The translations under genes were made by a program, and so were the position numbers. The notes beneath the pieces are model-generated. The model was not told where the DNA came from. It was given only the letters and a program-made list of their open reading frames with translations, and made no database searches. 64,000 bases of DNA from Paracoccus aminovorans (GTDB lineage: Bacteria > Pseudomonadota > Alphaproteobacteria > Rhodobacterales > Rhodobacteraceae), in contig NZ_KQ955210.1 in the NCBI RefSeq assembly GCF_001546115.1, forward strand, positions 67,669-131,668, given 5' to 3'. This document shows positions 52,924-61,833 of this stretch, piece after piece (positions within the stretch are counted from its first letter, which is position 1; each line of letters begins with the position of its first letter).

Positions 52924-53130
52924 TCAGAGCAGCTTGAGGTCGCTGGCCGAGCTGCGGCCGTCGCGGCCGGCTTGCAGTTCGTAGGCGATCTTCTGGTTGT
53001 CGTTCAGGCCGGTCAGGCCAGCACGCTCAACGGCGGAAATGTGGACGAACACGTCCTTGCCGCCGTCATCGGGCGCGATGAAGCCATAGCCTTTGGTGGC
53101 GTTGAACCATTTCACGGTGCCGGTAGCCAT
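52924..53130 (-). CDS. Cold-shock domain protein (CspA family)
   Basis: The 68-residue OB-fold protein has RNA-binding motifs KGYGFI (RNP1, residues 13-18) and VFVHIS (RNP2, near 27-32). It starts [20 protein letters not shown]. Family members bind single-stranded RNA or DNA and act as RNA chaperones. A GAAGGAGAGAC site precedes the ATG. The 230-bp leader up to thrS is GC-rich with several hairpins (for example CCCTTCACGGGG facing CCCCGTGAAGGG-type sequence near 53190-53225), typical of long csp leaders. Confidence 0.95.
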   Translation of the reverse strand: MATGTVKWFNATKGYGFIAPDDGGKDVFVHISAVERAGLTGLNDNQKIAYELQAGRDGRSSASDLKLL

Positions 53131-53289
53131 TATACCGTCTCTCCTTCAAGTCCTCCCGGGGCGAGATTGCGCCCGGGCCGTGCAGCCCTTTCCCGTCAAG
53201 TCCGGCTGCCCCGTGAAGGGAGGCGGTAGAAAGTCGTGCTCACGCGGACGCGAGGATGAACGATTCCTTAAAAAACGCAAGCAGGAAAG

Positions 53290-53326
53290 CGCCGCACCCC
53301 CCGGGATCGCTGGGGTTTGTGCGGCG
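53290..53326 (-). terminator. Probable terminator of thrS
   Basis: CGCCGCAC (53290-53297) and GTGCGGCG (53319-53326) form an 8-bp stem, extended inward by CCCC/GGGG with a bulge. On the minus strand the hairpin is followed by CTTTCC. It begins 39 bp after the thrS stop. Confidence 0.55.
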
Positions 53327-53364
53327 TTCTGGGCGAATTGTCGCTGGTCTTCCGGTCGAATCAT

Positions 53365-55311
53365 TCAGCGCAGGTCGGGCGGGGCCGCTTCGTCGCGAAG
53401 CGTTTTGACCGCCTGGTCAAGATCCAGCACCTCGCTGCCCAGCTTGTCAAGACGGCGGATCGAGACGCTGCGGTTCTCGACCTCCTTCATGCCGATGGCC
53501 ATGATGACCGGGACCTTGCCGACCGAATGCTCGCGGACCTTGTAGTTGATCTTTTCGTTGCGGGTGTCGGCTTCGGCGCGGATGCCGGCCTGGCGCAGCT
53601 GGGCCACGACTTCATGCACATAGTCGTCGGCGCCCGAGACGATCGAGGCGACCACGACCTGGCGCGGCGCCAGCCACAGCGGCAGCTTGCCCGAGTAGTT
53701 CTCGATCAGGATGCCGATGAAGCGCTCGAAACTGCCCAGCACGGCGCGGTGCAGCATATAGGGCCGGTGCTTGGCGCCATCCTCGCCGACATATTCCGCG
53801 CTGAGCCGCTCGGGCAGGTTGGGATCGACCTGGAAGGTGCCGCATTGCCATTCGCGGCCGATGGCGTCGGTCAGCTTGAAGTCCAGCTTGGGCCCGTAGA
53901 AGGCCCCGTCGCCGGGGTTGATCTCATAGGGCAGGCCCAGCTTTTCGATGGCGCCTTTCAGCGCGCCCTCGACCTTGTCCCATTGCGCGTCGGTGCCGAT
54001 CCGCACCTCGGGCCGGGTCGAGAGCTTGATGTCGAAGCCGTCGAAGCCGAGGTCCTGATAGACCGAGGACAGGAGCGCGATGAAGCCGGCGCATTCGTCC
54101 TCGATCTGGTCTTCGGTGCAGAAGATATGCGCGTCGTCCTGGACGAAGCCGCGCACCCGCATCAGCCCGTGCATCGAGCCCGAGGATTCGTAGCGGTGGC
54201 ACGAGCCGAATTCCGCCAGCCGCAGCGGCAGGTCGCGATAGGATTTCAGGCCCTGGTTGTAGACCTGGACGTGGCAGGGGCAGTTCATCGGCTTCAGCGC
54301 ATTGACGCGCTTTTCCTTGGCGCCTTCCTCGTCCACCTCGACGATGAACATGTTTTCGCGATAGGCTTCCCAGTGGCCCGACTTTTCCCACAGGATGCGG
54401 TCGACGACCTGGGGCGTCTTGATTTCCTTGTAGCCGGCGCGGATCAGGCGGCGGCGCATATAGGCCTCGAGCTCGCGGTAGATCGTCCAGCCGTTCGGGT
54501 GCCAGAACACCATGCCGGGGGCTTCCTCCTGGAAGTGGAAGAGCTCCATTTCGCGGCCGAGCTTGCGGTGGTCGCGCTTGGCGGCCTCTTCCAGCATCGT
54601 CAGATGGGCCTTGAGGTCGTCGCGGTTCCTGAAGGCCACGCCATAGATGCGCTGCAGCATCGGGCGCGAGGCATCGCCCAGCCAATAGGCGCCGGCGACA
54701 TGGGTCAGCTTGAAGGCGTCCGCCGGGACCTGGCCGGTCGATTGCAGGTGCGGGCCGCGGCACAGGTCCTGCCAGTCGCCGTGCCAGTACATGCGGATCG
54801 GCTCGTCGCCCGGGATGCGGTCGAGGAGTTCCACCTTGAACGGCTCGCCCCGCTCTTCGTAATAGGCGCGGGCACGGGCGCGGTCCCAGACTTCGGTGCG
54901 GACCGGGTCGCGGGCGGCGATGATCTGCTTCATGCGCGCCTCGATGGCGCCGAGGTCCTCGGGCGTGAAGGGCTCGGCGCGGTCGAAGTCGTAGAACCAG
55001 CCCTGGTCGCGGACCGGGCCGATGGTGACCTTGACGTCGGGCCAGAGCTCCTGCACCGCGCGCGCCATGATATGGGCGAGGTCGTGGCGGATCAGCTCCA
55101 GCGCCGGCTCGCTGTCCTTCATCGTGTTGATGGCGATCCTGCCCGATTTCTCGATCGGCCAGGCCAAGTCGATGTGCTGGCCGTCCAGGCTGGCCGAGAT
55201 GGCGTTCTTTGCCAGGCTGGGGGCGATGGAGGTTGCGACCTCGGCCGCGGTCGTGCCGGCGGGATAGTCGCGCGCATTGCCATCAGGGAAGGTGAGGGAG
55301 ATCTGGGACAT
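53365..55311 (-). CDS. thrS: Threonyl-tRNA synthetase
   Basis: The 648-residue class II synthetase has an N-terminal TGS domain ([20 protein letters not shown]), an editing domain ([20 protein letters not shown] and [12 protein letters not shown]), and the catalytic core [40 protein letters not shown] and [20 protein letters not shown]. The C-terminal anticodon domain starts [14 protein letters not shown]. Two ATGs lie in a row; the second (55311) is 5 bp from AGGAGG and is preferred. It is monocistronic. Confidence 0.97.
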   Translation of the reverse strand: MSQISLTFPDGNARDYPAGTTAAEVATSIAPSLAKNAISASLDGQHIDLAWPIEKSGRIAINTMKDSEPALELIRHDLAHIMARAVQELWPDVKVTIGPVRDQGWFYDFDRAEPFTPEDLGAIEARMKQIIAARDPVRTEVWDRARARAYYEERGEPFKVELLDRIPGDEPIRMYWHGDWQDLCRGPHLQSTGQVPADAFKLTHVAGAYWLGDASRPMLQRIYGVAFRNRDDLKAHLTMLEEAAKRDHRKLGREMELFHFQEEAPGMVFWHPNGWTIYRELEAYMRRRLIRAGYKEIKTPQVVDRILWEKSGHWEAYRENMFIVEVDEEGAKEKRVNALKPMNCPCHVQVYNQGLKSYRDLPLRLAEFGSCHRYESSGSMHGLMRVRGFVQDDAHIFCTEDQIEDECAGFIALLSSVYQDLGFDGFDIKLSTRPEVRIGTDAQWDKVEGALKGAIEKLGLPYEINPGDGAFYGPKLDFKLTDAIGREWQCGTFQVDPNLPERLSAEYVGEDGAKHRPYMLHRAVLGSFERFIGILIENYSGKLPLWLAPRQVVVASIVSGADDYVHEVVAQLRQAGIRAEADTRNEKINYKVREHSVGKVPVIMAIGMKEVENRSVSIRRLDKLGSEVLDLDQAVKTLRDEAAPPDLR

Positions 55312-55450
55312 CATGTCCTCCTCGTCGGTTTGGCGCCCACGGAACGCCCGGTTGCGGGTTATGTCGCGCGGGGTGTCGCGCGATTGTCGGGGCTTGTCAA
55401 TGCGGCTAGGTTCGCCGGGGGGCTTTGCGCCCCCGTCGCGTGCCGCGACT

Positions 55451-55478
55451 CCCCCGCAGGATATTTGGACAAGAAAGA
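55451..55478 (+). repeat. Dispersed intergenic repeat abutting the hydrolase start
   Basis: CCCCCGCAGGATATTTGGAC then AAGAAAGA ends at the base before the ATG at 55479. The arrangement mirrors the pdxA start at 33713. No other ribosome binding site lies between the repeat and the ATG. Confidence 0.8.
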
Positions 55479-56219
55479 ATGACGGAATTTCTGGACGGGC
55501 CGCAGGGGCGGCGGATCGCTTGCAACCGGCTGGAGGGGCAGGGGCCCTGCGTGGTGTTCCTGGGCGGGTTCCGCTCGGACATGCAGGGCACCAAGGCGGT
55601 CTGGCTGGAGGATTGGGCGCGGGCGCGCGGCCGCGCGTTCCTGCGGCTGGATTATTCCGGTCATGGCGAATCCTCGGGCGCCTTCGAGGACGGCTGCATC
55701 GGCGACTGGCTGGCCGATGCGCAGGCGGTGCTGGACCGGGTCGAGGGGCCGCTGGTGCTGGTCGGGTCGAGCATGGGCGGCTGGATCAGCCTGCTTCTGG
55801 CGCGGGCCATGCCCGGGCGGCTGGCGGGACTGGTCACCGTCGCGGCGGCGCCGGATTTCACCGAACGCGGTTTCTGGGCGGGCATGGACGCGCGGCAGCG
55901 CGCGGCGCTGCTGCGCGAGGGCCGGGTGCTGCGGCCCAGCGATTACGACGCGCCCTATGTCATCACCCGCCGGCTGATCGAGGACGGGCGGCGGCATCTG
56001 GTGCTGGACCGGCCGCTGGAACTGCCGTTTCCGGTGCGCTTCCTGCAGGGGACGGCGGATGCGGATGTGCCGGTGTCCTGGGCGCTGGACCTGCTGGGCC
56101 ATGCCGAGGGCCCCGACATGCGGCTGGTGCTGGTCAAGGGCGCCGATCACCGCTTTTCGACGCCGGACTGCCTGGCGCTGATCGGCGCGGCGCTTCAGGA
56201 GGTGCTGGAGCGGGCGTGA
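55479..56219 (+). CDS. Alpha/beta hydrolase
   Basis: The 246-residue protein starts [20 protein letters not shown], with the oxyanion region [35 protein letters not shown] and the nucleophile elbow [20 protein letters not shown] (G-S-S-M-G). The Asp is in [18 protein letters not shown] and the His in [14 protein letters not shown]. It resembles the YqiA/BPHL-like serine hydrolases (palmitoyl-thioesterase ABHD10 type). The substrate is unknown. The start is supported by the family N-terminus, and the upstream bases are the dispersed repeat. Confidence 0.9.
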   Translation: MTEFLDGPQGRRIACNRLEGQGPCVVFLGGFRSDMQGTKAVWLEDWARARGRAFLRLDYSGHGESSGAFEDGCIGDWLADAQAVLDRVEGPLVLVGSSMGGWISLLLARAMPGRLAGLVTVAAAPDFTERGFWAGMDARQRAALLREGRVLRPSDYDAPYVITRRLIEDGRRHLVLDRPLELPFPVRFLQGTADADVPVSWALDLLGHAEGPDMRLVLVKGADHRFSTPDCLALIGAALQEVLERA

Positions 56220-56264
56220 GAAGGGCGCGGCCGGGGCCGCGCCTTTCGTCGTGGGATCGGCGGG

Positions 56265-57608
56265 TCAGACCGCCAGCTTGCCGTCGAGGTCGTTGCCCGA
56301 GGTCAGGCCGCAGTCGATCGGCGCCGTGCTGCGGCGGCGACGGATCGGGGTGGCCGGGGCGCTGAGCTGTTCGTCGATGAAGTCCAGCACCAGCGGGCGG
56401 ATGTTCAGCCGCCAGCTCTTGCCGGCGAAGATGCCGTAATGGCCGGCGCCGGGTTCCAGATGCTGCTGCTTCTTCGCGTCCGGCACGCCCGAGCACAGTG
56501 CCAGCGCCGCGACGCATTGGCCGGGGGCCGAGATGTCGTCATTGGCGCCCTCGATGGTCATGACCGCGACATCGGTGATCCGGGACAGGTCGACCGCCTG
56601 GCCGTTCACGGTAAAGCGGTTCTGCGCGATTTCCAGCCCCTTGAAGATGCGCTCGACGGTCGAGAGGTAGAATTCCGCCGTCATGTCCATCACGGCCAGG
56701 TATTCGTCGTAGAACTTGTAGTGCTTGTCGCCCTCGGAGCCCTCGCCGCGCGCCTCGGCGAAGATCTTGTCGATGAAGGCCTTGGCATGGGTTTCGGCGT
56801 TCATCGCGATGAAGGAGCTGAGCTGTGCCAGGCCCGGATAGACCATGCGCCCGGCGCCGCGATACTTGAAGCCGACCTGCTGGATCATCAGGTAGTCGAG
56901 CTCGCCCATGGTCATGCGGTTGCCGAAGTCGGTGACCTCGGTCGCGGCGGCGTCGGGGTCGATGGGACCGCCGATCAGGATCAGTGAACGCGGCTGGGCC
57001 TTGGGCTCTTGTTCCGCCAGCAGCGCGGTCGCGGCCAGGGCCAGCGGCGCCGGCTGGCAGACCGCGATCACGTTCACGTCCGGCCCGAGGTGGCGGATGA
57101 AGTCGACCAGGTATTGGGTGTAATCCTCGATGTCGAACTTGCCGCAGCTGACCGGAATGTCACGGGCATTGTGCCAATCCGTCACATAGACTTCGCAGTC
57201 TGGAAGCAGTGATGTGACGGTGGTGCGAAGGAGGGTGGCGTAGTGCCCGGACATTGGAGCGACCAGCAGGACCTTGCGGGCCATCGGCTCGCGCCGGGCG
57301 ACGCGGAAATGCACCAGGTCGCCGAAGGGCCGCTCGACCACCGGCTCGACATAGACGACGTGGTCCTGGCCGTCCTCGGAGACGATGGGCGGGATTTCCC
57401 AGTCCGGCTTGATGACCATGCGGGCGAAGCTGCGCTCCGCGACCCGGCCCCAGGCGGACATCAGCTTGAACATCGGGTTCGGGATCATCGCGAAGGCCGG
57501 ATAGGACGACAGCGCCCGCGCGCTGGCCCCCATCCATTCATTGGTGTTGCGGATCGTCTCCATCGCGTCGTAGGAGATGATGCCCCTCAGTCCCTTGTAA
57601 GTCGCCAT
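56265..57608 (-). CDS. phaZ: Intracellular polyhydroxyalkanoate depolymerase
   Basis: The 447-residue enzyme mobilises stored polyhydroxybutyrate. It has the family's N-terminal MATYKGLRGIISYDAMETIR, MSGHYATLLRTTVTSLLPDC, VTDWHNARDIPVSCGKFDIE, and the Cys nucleophile in NVIAVCQPAPLALAA. The Asp (EGANDDISAPGQC) and His (LEPGAGHYGIFAGKSWR) of the Cys-Asp-His triad are present. The last 25 residues are Arg- and Thr-rich. It is divergent from phaC, with a 115-bp shared control region. Confidence 0.95.
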   Translation of the reverse strand: MATYKGLRGIISYDAMETIRNTNEWMGASARALSSYPAFAMIPNPMFKLMSAWGRVAERSFARMVIKPDWEIPPIVSEDGQDHVVYVEPVVERPFGDLVHFRVARREPMARKVLLVAPMSGHYATLLRTTVTSLLPDCEVYVTDWHNARDIPVSCGKFDIEDYTQYLVDFIRHLGPDVNVIAVCQPAPLALAATALLAEQEPKAQPRSLILIGGPIDPDAAATEVTDFGNRMTMGELDYLMIQQVGFKYRGAGRMVYPGLAQLSSFIAMNAETHAKAFIDKIFAEARGEGSEGDKHYKFYDEYLAVMDMTAEFYLSTVERIFKGLEIAQNRFTVNGQAVDLSRITDVAVMTIEGANDDISAPGQCVAALALCSGVPDAKKQQHLEPGAGHYGIFAGKSWRLNIRPLVLDFIDEQLSAPATPIRRRRSTAPIDCGLTSGNDLDGKLAV

Positions 57609-57665
57609 CGCTACCAGTTCTCCGTTGAATGCGCCGGATTCGGCCTGGCCGGGAAAGGTCACGGC

Positions 57666-57695
57666 TTTACCTGCGGTATGTGCTAGGCATAATGC
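57666..57695 (+). promoter_or_regulatory. Putative phaC promoter with TGC motifs
   Basis: TTTACC (57666-57671), a 16-bp spacer and CATAAT (57688-57693) make a plausible sigma-70-type promoter. The spacer contains TGC at 57672 and 57681, and another TGC overlaps the -10 end. TGC-rich DNA is the reported target type of Paracoccus PhaR, so repression is possible. The assignment is by eye. Confidence 0.4.
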
Positions 57696-57723
57696 TTTTA
57701 CGTTTAGGGGAGGATTGTCAATT

Positions 57724-60084
57724 ATGGCGGGCAAGGACGAAAAACCGGACGCGGGCACGGATGCCAAGGCTGCCGGGGCCGAGGGAAAACCCCGTTCCGG
57801 CGCCGCGAAGACCCGCGCATCGACCAAGACGGTGAGCCTGGCCACGGAAGCCGCCCCGGTCCCGGGCGATTCGGCCCCCGCCAAGCCGAAGCCGGCGCGC
57901 AGCGGGGCGGCCAAGACGGCCGCGAAAACCGAAGCCGCCAAGACCGAAGCCGCCAAGACCGAAGCCGCCGCCGCGCCCGCCGGCAAGCCGACCGTGAAAC
58001 CGGCCGCGGCCAAGGCTGCGGCCGCGAAGTCCACCCCGCGCAACGCCGCCGCCCGCGCCCGTGCCGCCGTGCGCAGCGACACCCGCACCGGAACCCGCCG
58101 CAAGCCCACCGCCAAGGTCGCCAAGGCCGATGCCGCGACGCTGAGCGCCGCCGACGAGGCGCTGCGGCCGCTCGGCGCGACCGGCCCGGCCCCGGCCGCC
58201 GAGGCGGCCCCCGCCCGGGCGCCGGCCGCCGGGGCCGCTGTCCGGCCCGCCGCCGGCGCCTCGGACTCCGCCGCCGCCCGCCCGGGCAATCCCGCCACCG
58301 TGGCCTTTGCCGAGGCCGCCTTCGGCAGCGCCAGCCGGCTGCCGGGGCAACTGACCGCCAATATCGAGCGCATCGAATCGCTGACCCAGCGCCTGATCGG
58401 CGCCCTGTCGCAGCGCAAGGCGCATAGCCCCGGCGTCGAGATGCCCGGCCCCGACCTGTTCGCGACCGCCACCTCGGCCTGGATGAAGCTGCTGGCCGAA
58501 CAGCCCGAGCGGGTGATGGGCCAGCAGGTCAGCTATTGGGGCGAGACCCTGCGCCATTTCGCCGAGGCCCAGGCCGCGCTGGCCCGCGGCACGCTGGTGC
58601 CGCCGGCCGACGAAGGGCCGCGCGACCGCCGCTTTGCCAATCCGCTGTGGGAGGCGCATCCCTTCTTCAACTTCATCAAGCGCCAGTACCAGATTAACGC
58701 CCAGGCCCTGACCGAGGCGGCAAGCGCGCTCGACCTGCCACAGATGACCGACCGCCGCCGGGTCGAATGGTTCACTCGGCAGATGATCGACATGATGGCG
58801 CCGACGAACTTCCTGGCGACCAACCCCGACGCGCTGGAAAAGGCCGTGGCGACCGAGGGCGAAAGCCTGGTGCGCGGGCTCGAGAACCTGGTGCGCGACG
58901 TCGAGAACCACAGCGGCGAGCTGATCGTCTCGCTGGCCGACCGCGACGCCTTCCGGGTGGGCGAGAACATCGGCACCTCTGCCGGCACCGTGGTCGCGCG
59001 CACCAAGCTCTATGAACTGATCCAGTACAAGCCGACCACCGAAAGCGTGCACGAGATCCCGCTGGTGATCTTTCCGCCTTGGATCAACAAGTTCTACATC
59101 ATGGACCTGAAGCCGCAGAACAGCCTGATCAAATGGGTGGTCGATCAGGGCTATACGCTGTTCGTGGTGGCCTGGAAGAACCCCGATCCCAGCTATGGCG
59201 ACACCGGGATGGACGATTATGTCTCGTCCTATCTGGAAATCATGGACCGGGTGCTGGACCTGACCGACCAGAAAAAGCTGAACGTGGTCGGCTATTGCAT
59301 CGCCGGCACCACCCTGGCGCTGACGCTGTCGCTGCTGAAGCAGCGCGGCGACAACCGGGTGAACTCGGCCACCTTCTTCACCACGCTGACCGATTTCGCC
59401 GAGCAAGGCGAATTCACCGCCTATCTGCAGGACGATTTCGTCACCGGCATCGAGGAAGAGGCCGGGCGGACCGGCGTGCTCAGCGCGCAGCTGATGACGC
59501 GCACCTTCAGCTTCCTGCGCGCCAACGACCTGGTCTGGGGCCCGGCGATCCGCAGCTACATGCTGGGCGAGACGCCGCCGGCCTTCGACCTGCTGTTCTG
59601 GAACGGCGACGGCACCAACCTGCCGGGCCGCATGGCGGTGGAATACCTGCGCGGCCTGTGCCAGCAAAACCGCTTCGTCGGCGATGGGTTCGAGCTGATG
59701 GGCCACAAGCTGCACATCAGCCAGGTCGAGGTGCCGCTCTGCGCCATCGCCTGCGAGACCGACCATATCGCTCCCTGGCGCGACAGCTGGCGCGGCATCG
59801 CGCAGATGGGGTCCAGGGACAAGCGCTTCATCCTGTCGGAATCGGGCCATATCGCCGGCATCATCAACCCGCCCAGCAAGAAGAAATACGGCCATTACAC
59901 CTCGGACGCCGGCTTCGAGGGCGGCGAGCAGGCCTGGCGCGACCAGGCCCAGTATCACGAGGGCAGCTGGTGGGGCCGCTGGGGCGAATGGCTGGCCCAG
60001 CACGCCGGCCGCATGGTCGAGGCGCGCGAGCCCGGCGAGGGTTTCGGCCCGGCGCCCGGCATCTATGTCCACGAGCGGGCCTGA
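57724..60084 (+). CDS. phaC: Class I poly(3-hydroxyalkanoate) synthase with long basic N-terminal extension
   Basis: The 786-residue enzyme polymerises hydroxyacyl-CoA. The conserved part begins near residue 205: AFGSASRLPGQLTANIERIE, WFTRQMIDMMAPTNFLATNP, PLVIFPPWINKFYIMDLKPQ, the lipase-like box VVGYCIAGTTLAL with the catalytic Cys, Asp in AIACETDHIAPWRDSWR and His in LSESGHIAGIINPPSKKKYG. The first 200 residues are Ala/Lys/Pro-rich and histone-H1-like (for example AAKTEAAKTEAAKTEA), making the protein about 150-200 residues longer than usual class I synthases. The ATG at 57724 has AGGGGAGG about 10 bp upstream, supporting the long form. Confidence 0.95.
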   Translation: MAGKDEKPDAGTDAKAAGAEGKPRSGAAKTRASTKTVSLATEAAPVPGDSAPAKPKPARSGAAKTAAKTEAAKTEAAKTEAAAAPAGKPTVKPAAAKAAAAKSTPRNAAARARAAVRSDTRTGTRRKPTAKVAKADAATLSAADEALRPLGATGPAPAAEAAPARAPAAGAAVRPAAGASDSAAARPGNPATVAFAEAAFGSASRLPGQLTANIERIESLTQRLIGALSQRKAHSPGVEMPGPDLFATATSAWMKLLAEQPERVMGQQVSYWGETLRHFAEAQAALARGTLVPPADEGPRDRRFANPLWEAHPFFNFIKRQYQINAQALTEAASALDLPQMTDRRRVEWFTRQMIDMMAPTNFLATNPDALEKAVATEGESLVRGLENLVRDVENHSGELIVSLADRDAFRVGENIGTSAGTVVARTKLYELIQYKPTTESVHEIPLVIFPPWINKFYIMDLKPQNSLIKWVVDQGYTLFVVAWKNPDPSYGDTGMDDYVSSYLEIMDRVLDLTDQKKLNVVGYCIAGTTLALTLSLLKQRGDNRVNSATFFTTLTDFAEQGEFTAYLQDDFVTGIEEEAGRTGVLSAQLMTRTFSFLRANDLVWGPAIRSYMLGETPPAFDLLFWNGDGTNLPGRMAVEYLRGLCQQNRFVGDGFELMGHKLHISQVEVPLCAIACETDHIAPWRDSWRGIAQMGSRDKRFILSESGHIAGIINPPSKKKYGHYTSDAGFEGGEQAWRDQAQYHEGSWWGRWGEWLAQHAGRMVEAREPGEGFGPAPGIYVHERA

Positions 60085-60089
60085 GGAAA

Positions 60090-60136
60090 TTTCTGCACCG
60101 CAGCGAAAATAATCTTGCAATGCTGCGGTGCAGAAA
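60090..60136 (+). promoter_or_regulatory. PhaR-type operator: 15-bp inverted repeat upstream of phaP
   Basis: TTTCTGCACCGCAGC (60090-60104) and GCTGCGGTGCAGAAA (60122-60136) are perfect complements separated by 17 bp. Both arms carry the CTGC/TGC motif known as the target type of the PHA-responsive repressor PhaR in Paracoccus denitrificans. The right arm fills the spacer of the phaP promoter. The hairpin could also serve as a phaC terminator. Confidence 0.75.
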
Positions 60137-60143
60137 GTATATG
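60115..60143 (+). promoter_or_regulatory. phaP promoter
   Basis: A -35-like TTGCAA (60115-60120) and a -10-like TATATG (60138-60143) are 17 bp apart. The right arm of the operator palindrome occupies the spacer, so a bound repressor would block RNA polymerase. The expected transcript has a leader of about 50 nt with AGGAGAGAG before the phaP ATG. Confidence 0.6.
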
Positions 60144-60199
60144 AGGGGACAGAACAATCAACCGGTGCCCAAGCTTCGCGCCGATCTAGGAGAGAGCAA

Positions 60200-60676
60200 A
60201 TGGCCAAGACCCCCGATTTCACCAAGACCATGCAAGAAATGATGTCGAAACTGCCGATCGACACCTCGTCCTTCCAGGACGCCTTCAAGTCGCAGACCGC
60301 GCTGGGCGAGAAGATGGCGAAAGTCGCCCTGGCCGCTGCCGAGCGTTCGACCGAGATCTCGTCGCAGTGGGCGAAAGACACCATCGCCCGCCTGGGCGAA
60401 CTGACCGCCTCGAAGGAAGAGCCGGCCGAATACGCGAAAGCCGTCAGCGACTTCGCTTCGGCCGCCGCCGAGATGGCTGCCGAGCACATGGCCGCCTTTG
60501 CCGAAGTGGCGAAGAAAGTGCAGATGGACACCGTCGATCTGATGCTGACCGCCGGCAAGGACCTGGCTTCCGACGCCCAGAAAGCCGCCGAGAAGGCCAC
60601 CCGCGAGACGCAAGCCGCGGTGAAGAAAGCCACCGCCGCCGCGACCTCGACCAACCCGACCGTCGCCAAGGTCTGA
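60200..60676 (+). CDS. phaP: Phasin (PHA granule coat protein)
   Basis: The 158-residue protein is largely helical and amphipathic. It starts MAKTPDFTKTMQEMMSKLPI, with KMAKVALAAAERSTEISSQW, IARLGELTASKEEPAEYAKA and an Ala/Lys-rich tail TRETQAAVKKATAAATS like other PhaP phasins. It coats the granule surface and limits coalescence. AGGAGAGAG precedes the ATG at 60200. It is probably repressed by PhaR when no granules are present to bind that protein. Confidence 0.93.
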   Translation: MAKTPDFTKTMQEMMSKLPIDTSSFQDAFKSQTALGEKMAKVALAAAERSTEISSQWAKDTIARLGELTASKEEPAEYAKAVSDFASAAAEMAAEHMAAFAEVAKKVQMDTVDLMLTAGKDLASDAQKAAEKATRETQAAVKKATAAATSTNPTVAKV

Positions 60677-60696
60677 TCCCGGTCTGGCCGCGTTCG

Positions 60697-60725
60697 AAAA
60701 GGGGGCAGGTTCTGCCCCCTTTTTC
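60697..60725 (+). terminator. Rho-independent terminator of phaP
   Basis: AAAAGGGGGCAG and CTGCCCCCTTTT form a 12-bp perfect stem with a 3-base GTT loop, ending in TTTTT, 20 bp after the phaP stop. Confidence 0.92.
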
Positions 60726-60796
60726 ATGTCCGCGCGGGGCCTCTCGCGGCGCGGCATGGCGATTTTCTTTGCATTTCCGCGGGCCATTTCCCATCA

Positions 60797-60813
60797 TGCT
60801 GCAAATGCATTGC
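60797..60813 (+). promoter_or_regulatory. TGC-repeat operator upstream of phaR
   Basis: TGCTGCAAATGCATTGC contains four TGC motifs and lies 11 bp before the phaR ATG. It fits autorepression by PhaR, as reported for Paracoccus denitrificans. GGAGGAG, the ribosome binding site, follows directly. Confidence 0.6.
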
Positions 60814-60823
60814 CGGAGGAGCC

Positions 60824-61408
60824 ATGGCTGAGGCCGAGAACACGACCCCGCTGCTGATCAAGCGCTATGCGAGCCGCCGCCTCTACAACACCGAGACCAG
60901 CGACTACGTCACGCTGGACGACATCGCGGGCTTCATCCGCGCCGGCCGCCAGGTGCGCATCGTCGACCTGAAGACCGGCGACGACCTGACCCGGCAATAC
61001 CTGTTGCAGATCATCGCCGAGCATGAGGGAAGGGGCGAAAGCGTGCTGCCGATCGACGTGCTGGTCGACCTGGTGCGCAGCTACACGACCCAGGCGCAAT
61101 CCGTCGTGCCGCAATTCCTGGCCGCCAGCTTCGAGATGCTGCGCGAGGGCCAGTCGAAGATGATGGAAAACCTGTCCACCTTCCCGAACCCGATGTCCTC
61201 GATGCCGGGTTTCGAGGCCTTGCAGCGCCAGCAGCAGCTGTTCCTGAAGGCGATGGCCTCGGGCTGGAGTACCGCCGGCAGCAGCGGCCCGTCGCTGGAT
61301 GACGACGCGGCGCCGGGCAAGGCCGGCAAGAAGGTCGGCGAGGGCGAGGACATGGCCGAGATCCGCCGGCAACTGGCGGAATTGCAGAAGAAGATTTCCC
61401 GGCTGTGA
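60824..61408 (+). CDS. phaR: Polyhydroxyalkanoate synthesis repressor PhaR
   Basis: The 194-residue regulator has an N-terminal PHB/PHA accumulation regulator DNA-binding domain, LLIKRYASRRLYNTETSDYV and DLKTGDDLTRQYLLQIIAEH. The central PHB-binding part contains VVPQFLAASFEMLREGQSKM, and the C-terminus is a short coiled coil (EIRRQLAELQKKISRL). PhaR binds TGC-rich DNA near phaP and phaR and is released by binding to polymer. It closes the phaZ-phaC-phaP-phaR cluster. Confidence 0.95.
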   Translation: MAEAENTTPLLIKRYASRRLYNTETSDYVTLDDIAGFIRAGRQVRIVDLKTGDDLTRQYLLQIIAEHEGRGESVLPIDVLVDLVRSYTTQAQSVVPQFLAASFEMLREGQSKMMENLSTFPNPMSSMPGFEALQRQQQLFLKAMASGWSTAGSSGPSLDDDAAPGKAGKKVGEGEDMAEIRRQLAELQKKISRL

Positions 61409-61450
61409 AGCCTTGCGGAAGCCGGCCCGTCGCGCTAGACGAGCCGCCAC

Positions 61451-61540
61451 GGACGGTTGGCCGAGTGGTCGAAGGCGCACGCCTGGAAAGTGTGTAGGCG
61501 GGGAACCGTCTCGAGGGTTCGAATCCCTCACCGTCCGCCA
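61451..61540 (+). tRNA. tRNA-Ser (GGA anticodon)
   Basis: The 90-nt class II tRNA has acceptor GGACGGT pairing with ACCGTCC, and discriminator G plus encoded CCA. The D-arm is GGCCGAGTGGTCGAAGGC, the anticodon stem CACGC/GTGTG has loop CTGGAAA (anticodon GGA), a long variable arm (TAGGCGGGGAACCGTCTC region) and T-loop TTCGAAT. It marks the boundary between core genes and less GC-biased DNA. Confidence 0.96.
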
Positions 61541-61833
61541 CTTGCCCCCGCGAAAGCGTTCTCCCGATCCGGCTGCGGCCGGATTTTCTCGTTGTTTTCG
61601 AGGGTTATGCGGGCGGGGCTGACCACCGGTGCCGACGCCAGGTGGCCCGGAAGCCGTCTCTCAGGGTCAATATTCTCCGGACCTCTCGACCGCGCAATTT
61701 CGGTGCAAAGCCTGTAAGTGCATGGATAGAAAGGGTTACTTTCCGGCCGCAGTTCTGCACTTCGATCTTGGGACCTTTCGCGAGAAGGGTCATAAATCGA
61801 ACTGGTGCCAGCTCCAGGGGGACCGTCGTCGCC
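61541..61833. other. Non-coding stretch between tRNA-Ser and the island genes
   Basis: No gene is recognised. Just after the tRNA, AAAGCGTTCTCCCGATCCGG then CTGCGGCCGGATTTTCTC includes a short GATCCGG/CCGGATT hairpin with T-rich end that may terminate the tRNA transcript. From about 61650 the composition shifts to lower GC. No copy of the tRNA 3' end long enough to be an att site is visible inside the window. Confidence 0.5.

Noticed and set aside
53317..55482. 721-codon plus-strand frame
   Set aside because: It is antisense to thrS and has no family signature.
57718..60669. 983-codon minus-strand frame
   Set aside because: It is antisense to phaC and phaP; its Gly/Arg-rich composition is the typical shadow of GC-rich codons.
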